This document shows, one piece after another, positions 16,006 to 23,108 of a stretch of DNA of 49,117 nt; positions within the stretch are counted from its first letter, which is position 1, and each line of letters begins with the position of its first letter. This stretch comes from Bacteroidales bacterium (lineage in GTDB: Bacteria; Bacteroidota; Bacteroidia; Bacteroidales; VadinHA17), in contig JAUVKT010000008.1 of assembly GCA_030596125.1 (NCBI GenBank), forward strand, positions 1 to 49,117, read 5' to 3'. The notes below the pieces were generated by a model that saw nothing but the letters and a program-made list of their open reading frames with translations, was not told the origin of the DNA and searched no databases. The position numbers were made by a program, and so were the translations under genes.

Positions 16006-16581
16006 ATGATTTACGAATTACCAAAACTGAACTATAAACCGGATGCACTTAAGCCTTACATTAGCGAGGAAACTCTTGATTTTCATTATGGTAAGCATCA
16101 TCAGACATATGTAAATAATCTTAACAAACTGATTGAGGGTTCCGGTTTAGAAGGTTCAGACCTTGAGACACTTATTAAAAAGGCCGATGGCGGTATTTTT
16201 AATAATGCTGCACAGGTATGGAATCACACCTTCTATTTTGATACTTTCTCTCCTGATGGCAGACGCGCAGCTGCCGGAACAATTGCTGACGCAATAATTG
16301 AATCATTTGGCTCATTTGATAATATGAAAGATGAGTTTAGCAAAGCCGCTGCCACACTGTTTGGAGCGGGTTGGACCTGGCTTGTTCAGAAAAATGACGG
16401 AAAACTTGCAATTATGCAGGAATCAAATGCCGGGAACCCGTTAAGAAGTGGATATAAGCCACTTATGACTTGCGACGTATGGGAGCATGCCTATTATATT
16501 GATTACAGAAACAGGCGTCCCGACTATCTTAAGTCATTTTGGGAGATACTCGATTGGGATATTGTTGGATCACGTTTTTAG
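16006..16581 (+). CDS. sodB: Superoxide dismutase, iron type
   Basis: Dismutates superoxide to oxygen and hydrogen peroxide in the cytoplasm. The 191-aa protein shows the metal ligands: His in FHYGKHH near residue 26, His in VWNHTFY near 74, and Asp and His in DVWEHAYYIDY near 157-161. The Gln of the NNAAQVWNH segment is the residue typical of Fe-dependent enzymes, so iron is the likely metal, though cambialistic use is possible. The gene is monocistronic, with a 170-bp upstream spacer and a strong terminator directly after it. Confidence 0.96.
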   Translation: MIYELPKLNYKPDALKPYISEETLDFHYGKHHQTYVNNLNKLIEGSGLEGSDLETLIKKADGGIFNNAAQVWNHTFYFDTFSPDGRRAAAGTIADAIIESFGSFDNMKDEFSKAAATLFGAGWTWLVQKNDGKLAIMQESNAGNPLRSGYKPLMTCDVWEHAYYIDYRNRRPDYLKSFWEILDWDIVGSRF

Positions 16582-16624
16582 TTAAAAGTAAAGGGCCTTA
16601 CAGGGTCTGATAATACTTTATTGG

Positions 16625-16674
16625 CTCCCGCATAATAAATGACGAGATCATTTATTGCGGGAGTTCTGTTTTTT
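16625..16674 (+). terminator. sodB intrinsic terminator
   Basis: CTCCCGCATAATAAATGA pairs with TCATTTATTGCGGGAG (2-nt bulge) around a 5-nt loop, followed by TTCTGTTTTTT. It lies 43 nt past the sodB stop. It also argues against the nitroreductase start proposed by the track at 16655, which lies inside this stem. Confidence 0.88.
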
Positions 16675-16708
16675 CCCTTATTTTTACGTATCACAAAAAT
16701 ATCTGCTA

Positions 16709-17281
16709 ATGGACCTTTACGATCTTATAAGAAAGAATAGAAGCTACAGGCGTTTCGACCAGGAGGTGAAGATTGCCAGAGAACAACTTTTGGGTTTTGT
16801 TGAACTGGCGAGATTGTCTGCCTCAGCTTCAAACCGGCAACCACTTAAGTTTATGATAGTAGATGATGATAAAGGGTGCTCAAGAGTATTCCCATCTCTC
16901 AGGTGGGCAGGTTATCTGAAGGATTGGGATGGCCCCACTGCCGGGGAGCAGCCTTCTGCCTATATAATTATACTTGGTGACAAGAGTATAGTAACCGATT
17001 ATTGGGTCGATCATGGTATAGCAGCACAATCGATCCTTCTCGGGGCTACAGAAGAAGGCTATGGCGGCTGTATTATTGCTTCTGTTGACCGTGAAAAGTT
17101 AAGAGAGGAGATCTCACTGGATGAACACCTTGAGATACTTCTGGTACTGGCTCTGGGTAAACCCGGAGAAAAAGTGGTTATTGATCCGGTAAAGAATGAT
17201 GATATTAAATACTGGCGCGATAATAAGAGTATTCATCATGTCCCGAAAAGAGATATTGACGATATCGTACTATTCATATAA
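16709..17281 (+). CDS. Nitroreductase-family flavoprotein
   Basis: A 190-aa member of the FMN-dependent nitroreductase family, cytoplasmic and probably NAD(P)H-dependent. The N-terminal DLIRKNRSYRRF matches the family's FMN-phosphate-binding RRSxRxF block. The segment SASASNRQPLKF is the usual S-x-x-N-x-Q-P motif, and GYGGCIIASVDREKLRE occupies the conserved second FMN-contact region. The start at 16709 is chosen because the longer track ORF begins inside the sodB terminator. The physiological substrate cannot be told. The next gene starts 6 nt after its stop, so the two form an operon. Confidence 0.85.
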   Translation: MDLYDLIRKNRSYRRFDQEVKIAREQLLGFVELARLSASASNRQPLKFMIVDDDKGCSRVFPSLRWAGYLKDWDGPTAGEQPSAYIIILGDKSIVTDYWVDHGIAAQSILLGATEEGYGGCIIASVDREKLREEISLDEHLEILLVLALGKPGEKVVIDPVKNDDIKYWRDNKSIHHVPKRDIDDIVLFI

Positions 17282-17287
17282 AGATTT

Positions 17288-18019
17288 ATGTTATCAAATC
17301 TTATAAAGAATATCGTTATTATAATTGCCCTGCTTTGTGCCGGGATACCGGTTGTAGCACAGAGTATTAACCCCGATGACCCTGTTTTGCTTCATGGTAT
17401 TGTAATGGATGCATCATCTCTGCAGGCTCTTCCCAATGTTCATTATATTGTAAATAGTGGTTATGGTGGTGTTTCAGGAACTGACGGTAAATTTTCCATG
17501 TTTCTCGAAAGAATGGATACAGTTGTTTTTTCCTACCTGGGCTATCAAAATGTTACTTTCATCCTTTCTGATACTCTCAGGGGTAAAAAGTTCGTAGCCG
17601 GAATTTTTTTGAAGACAGATACTCTTGCGGTTGGGGAGGTTATAGTTTTTCCCCGGCTCGGAGACTTGAGGTCAGAGTTTCGTTCAACATCCGGACAGGT
17701 ATCACAGGAACTCATAAATGCCCAACATAATCTTGAAGTATCAACCTATCAGGGCCTGAATAACAGTGCCACGCTGGGTGATCCGCAGGCAAATTATGAT
17801 CTTATTAAGCGAGAACAGATAATAAATGCCTATGAAAAGGGGGCCATACCATCTGATAAAATGTTAGGATTGAATTTTATTAGTATTATTCCAGCCGGGA
17901 TATATCTGCTTGCAAATGGCTTGCCGGAGAAACCCGAACCTCCCAGGCCCAGGGTGTCTGATAGCGAAATCGAGAAAATGAAACGTTTATATCTGAGAAG
18001 GCTTATTAGAGAGAAGTAA
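17288..18019 (+). CDS. Exported carboxypeptidase-regulatory-like domain protein
   Basis: A 243-aa protein of unknown function. Residues 1-24 are a signal peptide (hydrophobic LIKNIVIIIALLCAGIPVVAQ, cleavage probably after AQ). Residues 35-110 form a CarboxypepD_reg-like beta-sandwich (LHGIVMDASSLQALPNVHY ... GTDGKFSMFL ... VVFSYLGYQN), the module that begins many Bacteroidota outer-membrane proteins. The rest is polar and ends in a basic tail with a Pro-rich PEKPEPPRPR. There is no TonB-dependent barrel, so it is periplasmic or surface-bound. It follows a nitroreductase gene by 6 nt. Confidence 0.7.
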   Translation: MLSNLIKNIVIIIALLCAGIPVVAQSINPDDPVLLHGIVMDASSLQALPNVHYIVNSGYGGVSGTDGKFSMFLERMDTVVFSYLGYQNVTFILSDTLRGKKFVAGIFLKTDTLAVGEVIVFPRLGDLRSEFRSTSGQVSQELINAQHNLEVSTYQGLNNSATLGDPQANYDLIKREQIINAYEKGAIPSDKMLGLNFISIIPAGIYLLANGLPEKPEPPRPRVSDSEIEKMKRLYLRRLIREK

Positions 18020-18036
18020 CCTGCCGGGAAGTTTTC

Positions 18037-18107
18037 AGTCGGCCCTCCTTCGCTCTCCACTTCGTTTCAAGCTTCGAAAGGGCAAAGCAGTCGGCAGTCT
18101 TCCAGTC
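18037..18107. repeat. AGTCGGC-type repeat element between convergent genes
   Basis: AGTCGGC at 18037-18043 and 18089-18095, then AGTCTTCC and AGTC up to 18107, bracket 45 bp that includes the palindrome AAGCTTCGAA-like core. The element runs right up to the stop codon of the minus-strand proline dehydrogenase gene. It uses the same heptamer as the 3.3 kb spacer. Confidence 0.55.
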
Positions 18108-19019
18108 TTATCCTTTGTAAAAAATGGCCTTAACAATATGGGATGCCATCTTGGGATTTTCCTTCAGGCGTCTGGTTGAATAGCCAAACCATTCCTTCCC
18201 GAACGGGACATAAACCCTCATTGTATGTCCATCTTCAACAATCTTTTGACGCAGTTTAGGAGTTACACCATACAGCACCTGAAATTCATACATCTCCTTA
18301 GGAACATTGTATTTTTCAATTAACCGGTAGGCACCCTTAACAAGTGTCTTGTCGTGTGTGGCAATACCCGGAAAAATCTTGTTTTGGAACATAAATTCAA
18401 GATCTTCCAGAAGATGGTGGTTAATCTCTTCATATTTTTTAAATGCAATCTTCTCTGGCTCAATATATATCCCTTTGCACAGCCTGTAGTTCAAAGGTGT
18501 CTCTTCCGAATTCATGTCAAGCATAGTCTTGAGATCATTATATGTACGTCTCATATATGCCTGTAAAACCAATCCTACATTTTTCGGGAACTCAGATTTT
18601 AGTTTTCTGAAAAGTTCTATCTCAAGGTCAACACAGGGTGAATCTTCCATATCAATCCTTACAAAGTTATTGTACCCGGCAGCTTTTGCAACAATCTCCC
18701 TGATATGTGTGTAGCATACCTCTTTATCAATAAGCAGCCCGAAACTTGTAGGCTTAACAGAATAATTACCGTCAATTTTGTTTTTCTCACTCAGCTCTAT
18801 TAGCTCAAGATATTCTTTCTTGTTGGCTTCTGCTTCCGACAGGTTACTGATAAATTCGCCAAGGACGTCAAGGGTTACCTTAATGCCCTTACTATTAAGT
18901 TCTTTAGAAACAGTTATAGCATCTTCTATTGTCTCTCCCGAGATATATGGTTTGGAAAAGATCCATACAAATTTCTTTGGGAAATAGGGTAAAATTGCAG
19001 CTATTAATTTATTGAACAT
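18108..19019 (-). CDS. Proline dehydrogenase
   Basis: An FAD-dependent (beta-alpha)8 proline dehydrogenase of the single-domain type (303 aa) that oxidises proline to pyrroline-5-carboxylate and passes electrons to the quinone pool. Seen motifs: RIDMEDSPCVDLEI near residue 130, LVLQAYMRRTYNDL, YRLCKGIYIEPEKIAFK, and the C-terminal RVYVPFGKEWFGYSTRRLKENP, which holds the paired arginines that bind the substrate carboxylate. No P5C dehydrogenase gene is adjacent. It is monocistronic, reads left from a spacer with a -7-like TATATTTG, and is divergent from an ECF sigma gene. Confidence 0.92.
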   Translation of the reverse strand: MFNKLIAAILPYFPKKFVWIFSKPYISGETIEDAITVSKELNSKGIKVTLDVLGEFISNLSEAEANKKEYLELIELSEKNKIDGNYSVKPTSFGLLIDKEVCYTHIREIVAKAAGYNNFVRIDMEDSPCVDLEIELFRKLKSEFPKNVGLVLQAYMRRTYNDLKTMLDMNSEETPLNYRLCKGIYIEPEKIAFKKYEEINHHLLEDLEFMFQNKIFPGIATHDKTLVKGAYRLIEKYNVPKEMYEFQVLYGVTPKLRQKIVEDGHTMRVYVPFGKEWFGYSTRRLKENPKMASHIVKAIFYKG

Positions 19020-19052
19020 CTCTACAGTTTTTTATGTTGATGATTTTAAATG

Positions 19053-19060
19053 CAAATATA
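19053..19060 (-). promoter_or_regulatory. -7 element for proline dehydrogenase
   Basis: The minus strand reads TATATTTG, a full match to the Bacteroidota -7 consensus TAnnTTTG, 33 nt upstream of the start codon. No TTG was found at the right distance, so this is a half match. Confidence 0.35.
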
Positions 19061-19191
19061 CGCTATTGATTATTTCAGTATATGACGTTTATCATAACTA
19101 TGAAAATACAGGAAATTTGTCATGACTATTTGATACTTTATTGGATTTCAGAAAAAAACGGATAATTTTATCATCAATTAAATTCGTGTGC

Positions 19192-19218
19192 AACCATTTG
19201 CCTCCAACCGGGGTCTAA
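19192..19218 (+). promoter_or_regulatory. ECF-type promoter before the sigma factor gene
   Basis: GCAACC with AAC at 19192-19194, then 17 nt, then GGTCTAA (19212-19218) matches the AAC...GTC pattern of ECF sigma promoters. It ends 15 nt before the ATG at 19234. The similar promoter at 21182 suggests the sigma factor reads both, including its own gene. Confidence 0.5.
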
Positions 19219-19233
19219 AAAGTGGTCTGGGTA

Positions 19234-19764
19234 ATGATAAGCGACCAACAAATACTGAAAGGATGTCTGAAACATGACAGGCTGGCCCAGAAGGGCCTCT
19301 TTGAACGCTATTCGGGACTGTTAATGGGTATTTGTATAAGGTATGCTACAGATATACCTGAGGCTGAAGATATTCTTCAGGAAAGTCTTATTAAGATATA
19401 TATGAATATCGGGGATTATTCCGGAGAAGGTTCTTTTACAGGATGGATGCGTAAGATTGTGATTAATACGGCAATTACCTATTATCATAAGAATCTCAAG
19501 CATAAACATTATGTTGAGATTGAGGAGGTTTTTACAAGCGAGATAGGAAAAGATGTTCCGGATAATGAATTTACCTCTGAGGAGTTGAAGATGATACTGG
19601 ATGAATTACCACCTGGGTATAAAGCTGTATTTAATCTATATGCTATCGAGGGTTATAAACATAAGGAGATAGCTGAGATGCTTGAAATAGATGTTAATAC
19701 TTCAAAATCACAATACTCAAGAGCGCGGACATTTATTCAAAAGAGATTAAAGAAATTAAAATAG
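19234..19764 (+). CDS. RNA polymerase ECF sigma factor
   Basis: A 176-aa sigma-70-family factor of the ECF group. Region 2 is at about 20-90 (FERYSGLLMGICIRY and EAEDILQESLIKIY) and region 4 at about 115-175 (LPPGYKAVFNLYAIEGYKHKEIAEMLEIDVNTSKSQ, then the basic SRARTFIQKRLKKLK). Region 3 is missing, as in ECF factors. I prefer ATG 19234 to the track GTG 19222, because the latter would fall at the predicted transcription start. The next gene, 19 nt downstream, has an anti-sigma-like cytoplasmic N-terminus. A PorP/SprF barrel comes third. Targets are unknown beyond the two ECF-like promoters seen here. Confidence 0.93.
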   Translation: MISDQQILKGCLKHDRLAQKGLFERYSGLLMGICIRYATDIPEAEDILQESLIKIYMNIGDYSGEGSFTGWMRKIVINTAITYYHKNLKHKHYVEIEEVFTSEIGKDVPDNEFTSEELKMILDELPPGYKAVFNLYAIEGYKHKEIAEMLEIDVNTSKSQYSRARTFIQKRLKKLK

Positions 19765-19783
19765 ACAGATTAGTACAAAAGAA

Positions 19784-21103
19784 TTGAAACGGAGAAGCAA
19801 AAATAGGAGTATAGAGAACCTCTTCAGAGGACAGTTCGACAATTATGAAGTGAAGCCTTCCGGAGATTTCTGGCCGCGGTTTGAGAAAAAGCTTCGTGTC
19901 AGGGAGTTTCTGAGGTTTAATCCGGCTAGATTCAATATTGTTTATCTTGGGATCGCTATCGCCGTCGGTGTTGTTGCAACAGTTCTTCTTACCAGTGGAA
20001 ACAAGAAGCTCAATGAAACAACTCCTTCCGTTGTCATTGAAGACAAAATAGCGGCCGTATTAAACGAAAATCCTGCTTCTGTATCTTTATCCTCTGATAA
20101 GTTGATTAGTACTGAGTACCAGGATGAGGTAAAGAAAACAAGCGTTGAAAATTCAGACAATAAGATTGACAATCCTGTCTATGTGGATAGCAAAGAGAGA
20201 CTGGATGAGAAAGAGGCTCCACAGGTTGTTAAAGAAAAACTGGGAGTAGAAATAATTGATCCTGTTGTTGATATGAAGATTGTTGATCTTGTAAAATCTT
20301 TGCCCAAAGCCGGTTTCGATCTTGATATGAATAGCGGATGTACCCCTTTACAGGTTAGATTCGATAATCTTTCTCTCAATTTTGATTCGTGTATATGGGA
20401 ATTTGGAGATGGTGGCTACTCAATTGCTATAGATCCGGTATGGGTGTTTGATGAACCGGGTAATTATGAAGTTAGTCTGATAGTTTTCGGAAGTGATAAC
20501 AGCAGGGCGGTATTTAAAAAATCAGTTACTGCACATTCTTCTCCTGTTGCAAGATTTGAAGTGAGTTCAGTTAATCCTGTATTACCTGAGGAAGAGGTTA
20601 TGTTCTATAACTATTCGGAGGGTTCTGTAGCATGGAAATGGGAATTTGGTGACGGAAAGACAAGCAATGAGTATGAGCCGGCTCACTTTTATAGTAAATA
20701 TGGTACTTATAGTGTTAAGCTGACAGCGTATTCAGAGTATGGTTGTGCAGACTCAATGGTAATTGTCAATGCCTTTGGCGATAACAGTTGTTACGTGATA
20801 TTTCCTAATGTATTTATTCCCAATGAGGGTGGCCCGACAGGAGGGTATTATTCACACAGAAGTGATGAACAGTCAGAAGTATTTCATCCTGTCTGCTCTG
20901 GCGTGACACAGTACCAGCTACGTATTTATAGCAGGCAGGGGATCCTTGTTTTTGAATCAAATGATATATCTATCGGATGGGATGGTTACTACAAGGGGCA
21001 AAAGGCTGAACCAGGAGTGTATATATGGAAAGTCAGAGGCCTTTTTACGAATGGAGATCCATTTGTTAAGGGAGGTGATGTTACTCTTATCCCTAAACGG
21101 TAA
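19784..21103 (+). CDS. Membrane-anchored PKD protein with type-B T9SS C-terminal domain
   Basis: A 439-aa protein with mixed signals. Residues 1-45 are cytoplasmic and basic; the segment FDNYEVKPSGDFWPRFEKKL resembles the N-terminal block of anti-sigma-like proteins found beside Bacteroidota ECF factors. One membrane helix is at about 48-67 (IVYLGIAIAVGVVATVLL). Two PKD domains follow at about 175-325 (CIWEFGDGGYS and WKWEFGDGKTS). The last 90 residues are a gliding-motility/T9SS type-B C-terminal domain (VFIPNEGG ... QLRIYSRQGILVFES ... IGWDGYYKG ... PGVYIWKV). The start is TTG (19784), 19 nt after the sigma stop; no ATG lies before the anti-sigma-like block. It could sense the cell surface and restrain the sigma factor; this is inference. 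Confidence 0.8.
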   Translation: MKRRSKNRSIENLFRGQFDNYEVKPSGDFWPRFEKKLRVREFLRFNPARFNIVYLGIAIAVGVVATVLLTSGNKKLNETTPSVVIEDKIAAVLNENPASVSLSSDKLISTEYQDEVKKTSVENSDNKIDNPVYVDSKERLDEKEAPQVVKEKLGVEIIDPVVDMKIVDLVKSLPKAGFDLDMNSGCTPLQVRFDNLSLNFDSCIWEFGDGGYSIAIDPVWVFDEPGNYEVSLIVFGSDNSRAVFKKSVTAHSSPVARFEVSSVNPVLPEEEVMFYNYSEGSVAWKWEFGDGKTSNEYEPAHFYSKYGTYSVKLTAYSEYGCADSMVIVNAFGDNSCYVIFPNVFIPNEGGPTGGYYSHRSDEQSEVFHPVCSGVTQYQLRIYSRQGILVFESNDISIGWDGYYKGQKAEPGVYIWKVRGLFTNGDPFVKGGDVTLIPKR

Positions 21104-21181
21104 TAATTTTCTGCCGTTAGTCAATTTTTTTAAAATTTCATCATCATTTATTTATCATTCAACAAATTATTGGGTTTGTGT

Positions 21182-21209
21182 AACCTTTAGGGGGGTAAAA
21201 AACGTATGA
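21182..21209 (+). promoter_or_regulatory. ECF-type promoter before the PorP/SprF gene
   Basis: TGTAACC with AAC at 21182-21184, then 18 nt, then CGTATGA (21203-21209). This is a close fit to the ECF pattern and recurs in form before the sigma gene itself. It lies about 65 nt upstream of the PorP/SprF start. Confidence 0.5.
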
Positions 21210-21272
21210 TATGGTAGGTAATTCAGAACAAATAACTATTTTCGTACTTAAAGAAGGCTTAACCTGACAGAC

Positions 21273-22277
21273 TTGCAATCTATTTTAAAATATATATTTA
21301 TTGTTCTTATTTGTGGGCTCCCCCTGAAAAATCTATATGGTCAGGATCCTCATTTTTCCCAGTTTTATTCCAATGCTCTTTACCTGGCTCCGTCATTCGC
21401 GGGGGCTATAGAAGAGAATAGGGTGTCATTAAATTACCGGAATCAATGGCCTGCCATACCAGGTGTTTTTCATACTTATAGCTTTTCCTATGACAGGTAT
21501 ATGCCCAATTTCAAGTCAGGAGTAGGTGTGCTGGCAACTTACGATGTTGCAGGGTCAGGTGATCTCAGCTCAACTAATATAGGGCTTATCTATTCCTATG
21601 ATATACAGATAAACCAGGATTGGCACGTTCGTCCGGGTATAAATTTTAAGTTTACTTATCTGGGACTGAATTATGGTAAACTGATATGGAACCATATGAT
21701 TACCACAGGAGGAACAACTCCCTCTGTAACTCCTCCTCCTTTTGAGAGTGTGGCTGATGTCGATTTTGCAACCTCTGTACTGGCTTATAATGACAGGATA
21801 TGGGGAGGTTTTACTCTGGATCACCTGCTGGCACCACGACAATCATTTTATGGTGACTGGGATACAAAAGTACCGATAAAATTAAACCTGTTTGGCGGTT
21901 TCCAGATTACCAGGCGGGGAAGGTTGATAAGGAGCAGCAAATACTCAGAGGTGCTAAGTGTGGCAGCAAATATAATGTACCAGGACAGATTTATTCAGTC
22001 TGATGTGGGACTTTATTATTATCGTGATCCAATTATCTTCGGTCTGTGGTACAGAGGGATACCGTTTATTACCAGCCAGGCTGGTGATGCGGTAATAGCC
22101 CTGGTTGGAATTAAAACAAAAGACCTGCATATTGGGTACAGCTATGATTTTACAATTTCAAACCTGATAGCATCAACAGGAGGCGCTCATGAAATCTCAC
22201 TTATTTATGAGTTTATTACAACTAGTATAGGTGCCCGCAAAAGGCAATTCCATGCTGTGCCATGTCCTGAGTTTTAG
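21273..22277 (+). CDS. PorP/SprF-family type IX secretion outer-membrane protein
   Basis: A 334-aa outer-membrane barrel of the PorP/SprF family, which helps T9SS export or anchor proteins with type-B C-terminal domains. The first 23 residues are a signal peptide (LKYIFIVLICGLPLKNLYGQ), and the mature protein opens with the family signature QDPHFSQFYSNALYLAPSFAG. Later strands include VSLNYRNQWPAIPG and HIGYSYDFTISNL. The start is TTG; no ATG is available before the signal peptide. The gene directly upstream encodes a type-B CTD protein, a typical cargo/partner pairing. An ECF-like promoter precedes it. Confidence 0.88.
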   Translation: MQSILKYIFIVLICGLPLKNLYGQDPHFSQFYSNALYLAPSFAGAIEENRVSLNYRNQWPAIPGVFHTYSFSYDRYMPNFKSGVGVLATYDVAGSGDLSSTNIGLIYSYDIQINQDWHVRPGINFKFTYLGLNYGKLIWNHMITTGGTTPSVTPPPFESVADVDFATSVLAYNDRIWGGFTLDHLLAPRQSFYGDWDTKVPIKLNLFGGFQITRRGRLIRSSKYSEVLSVAANIMYQDRFIQSDVGLYYYRDPIIFGLWYRGIPFITSQAGDAVIALVGIKTKDLHIGYSYDFTISNLIASTGGAHEISLIYEFITTSIGARKRQFHAVPCPEF

Positions 22278-22338
22278 AGATTAAGATATAAAAGTTGCGG
22301 GTCGAAGATTCTGACATCCGGCTGTGCAGGATCGTCAG

Positions 22339-22422
22339 GGTTGCAGGCTCCAGGCGCAGACTCTTTTTCACATTTGACATTTGCCATTTGACATCTGCCA
22401 TTTGCCATTTGACATTTGACAT
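22339..22422 (+). repeat. Twelve-unit heptamer-phased repeat
   Basis: 84 bp read as exact 7-bp steps: GGTTGCA, GGCTCCA, GGCGCAG, ACTCTTT, TTCACAT, TTGACAT, TTGCCAT, TTGACAT, CTGCCAT, TTGCCAT, TTGACAT, TTGACAT. The unit changes along the run but the register does not. It sits about 60 bp past the PorP/SprF stop. Confidence 0.8.
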
Positions 22423-22465
22423 AACGAGTGTATCTTAAGTACTAATTTCTTACGATTTATTTATT

Positions 22466-22473
22466 TATATTTG
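22466..22473 (+). promoter_or_regulatory. -7 element for the Skp-like gene
   Basis: TATATTTG matches TAnnTTTG 35 nt before the ATG at 22509. No TTG lies at the usual distance upstream, so the -33 part is missing or weak. Confidence 0.4.
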
Positions 22474-22508
22474 TGACCTATTTTCGTTTAACCAATTAAC
22501 AATTAGAA

Positions 22509-23102
22509 ATGAAGAAGTTGCCATTAATATTTAGCGGTGTAGCATTAGCAGCAGTAGTTCTGTTATTCGTTCTTGAATTTACAGATAAAGATGAAATCAG
22601 TGAAAACAGAGGTGTTGTCGGATCAGTAGCGACTGGTGGAATAGCATATGTAAATATTGACTCTATCATCTATAATTTTGATATGTATTTTGAGCTGCGT
22701 GATGAGCTTATTAAGAAGCAGGAGGGAGCAGAGGCAGAACTCAATTCAGGAGGATCCAGGTATGAGACTCAGGCAAAAGATTATGAAGAAAAAGTCCGTA
22801 AAGGACTTGTAACAAGAGCTACAGCAGCTCAAATGGAGCAGGATCTTATTCAGCAGCAACAGCAACTTGTTAACCTGAGAGACCAGCTACAGTACGATCT
22901 GATGGAAGAGGAGCAGGTTATGAATAGAAGGATACTGGAATATATCTATGAATTCCTGGAGGCATATACCGAAGATAATAATTATGAATATATCCTTGGC
23001 AAAAGCTTTGGAGGCCCGGTATTGTATTCAAAGAGCAGCCTGGATATTACTGCTGATGTGCTTCAGGGTATCAATAAGTATTACGTCGAAAAAAAGAAGT
23101 AG
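22509..23102 (+). CDS. OmpH/Skp-like periplasmic chaperone
   Basis: A 197-aa OmpH-family protein. Residues 5-24 form an N-terminal hydrophobic helix (signal or anchor). The body opens with the family block IAYVNIDSIIYNFDMYFELRDEL and continues as a long coiled coil rich in Glu, Gln and Lys (about 70-150, EQDLIQQQQQLVNLRDQLQ), the tentacle region that holds unfolded outer-membrane proteins. It ends with LDITADVLQGINKYY, typical of the family. The glycosyltransferase gene starts 6 nt after its stop. Role: delivery of outer-membrane proteins to the assembly machinery, by family knowledge. Confidence 0.85.
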   Translation: MKKLPLIFSGVALAAVVLLFVLEFTDKDEISENRGVVGSVATGGIAYVNIDSIIYNFDMYFELRDELIKKQEGAEAELNSGGSRYETQAKDYEEKVRKGLVTRATAAQMEQDLIQQQQQLVNLRDQLQYDLMEEEQVMNRRILEYIYEFLEAYTEDNNYEYILGKSFGGPVLYSKSSLDITADVLQGINKYYVEKKK

Positions 23103-23108
23103 ATTGTA

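Noticed and set aside
16655-16708. N-terminal extension of the nitroreductase ORF
   Set aside because: It begins inside the sodB terminator stem; the conserved family start is at 16709.
22222-22422. 66-aa minus-strand ORF over the heptamer array
   Set aside because: Its protein is a translation of the 7-bp repeat (KWQMADVKWQM); not a gene.
22339-22422. Heptamer arrays considered as CRISPR
   Set aside because: The period is 7 bp with no spacers and no cas genes; they are short tandem repeats.
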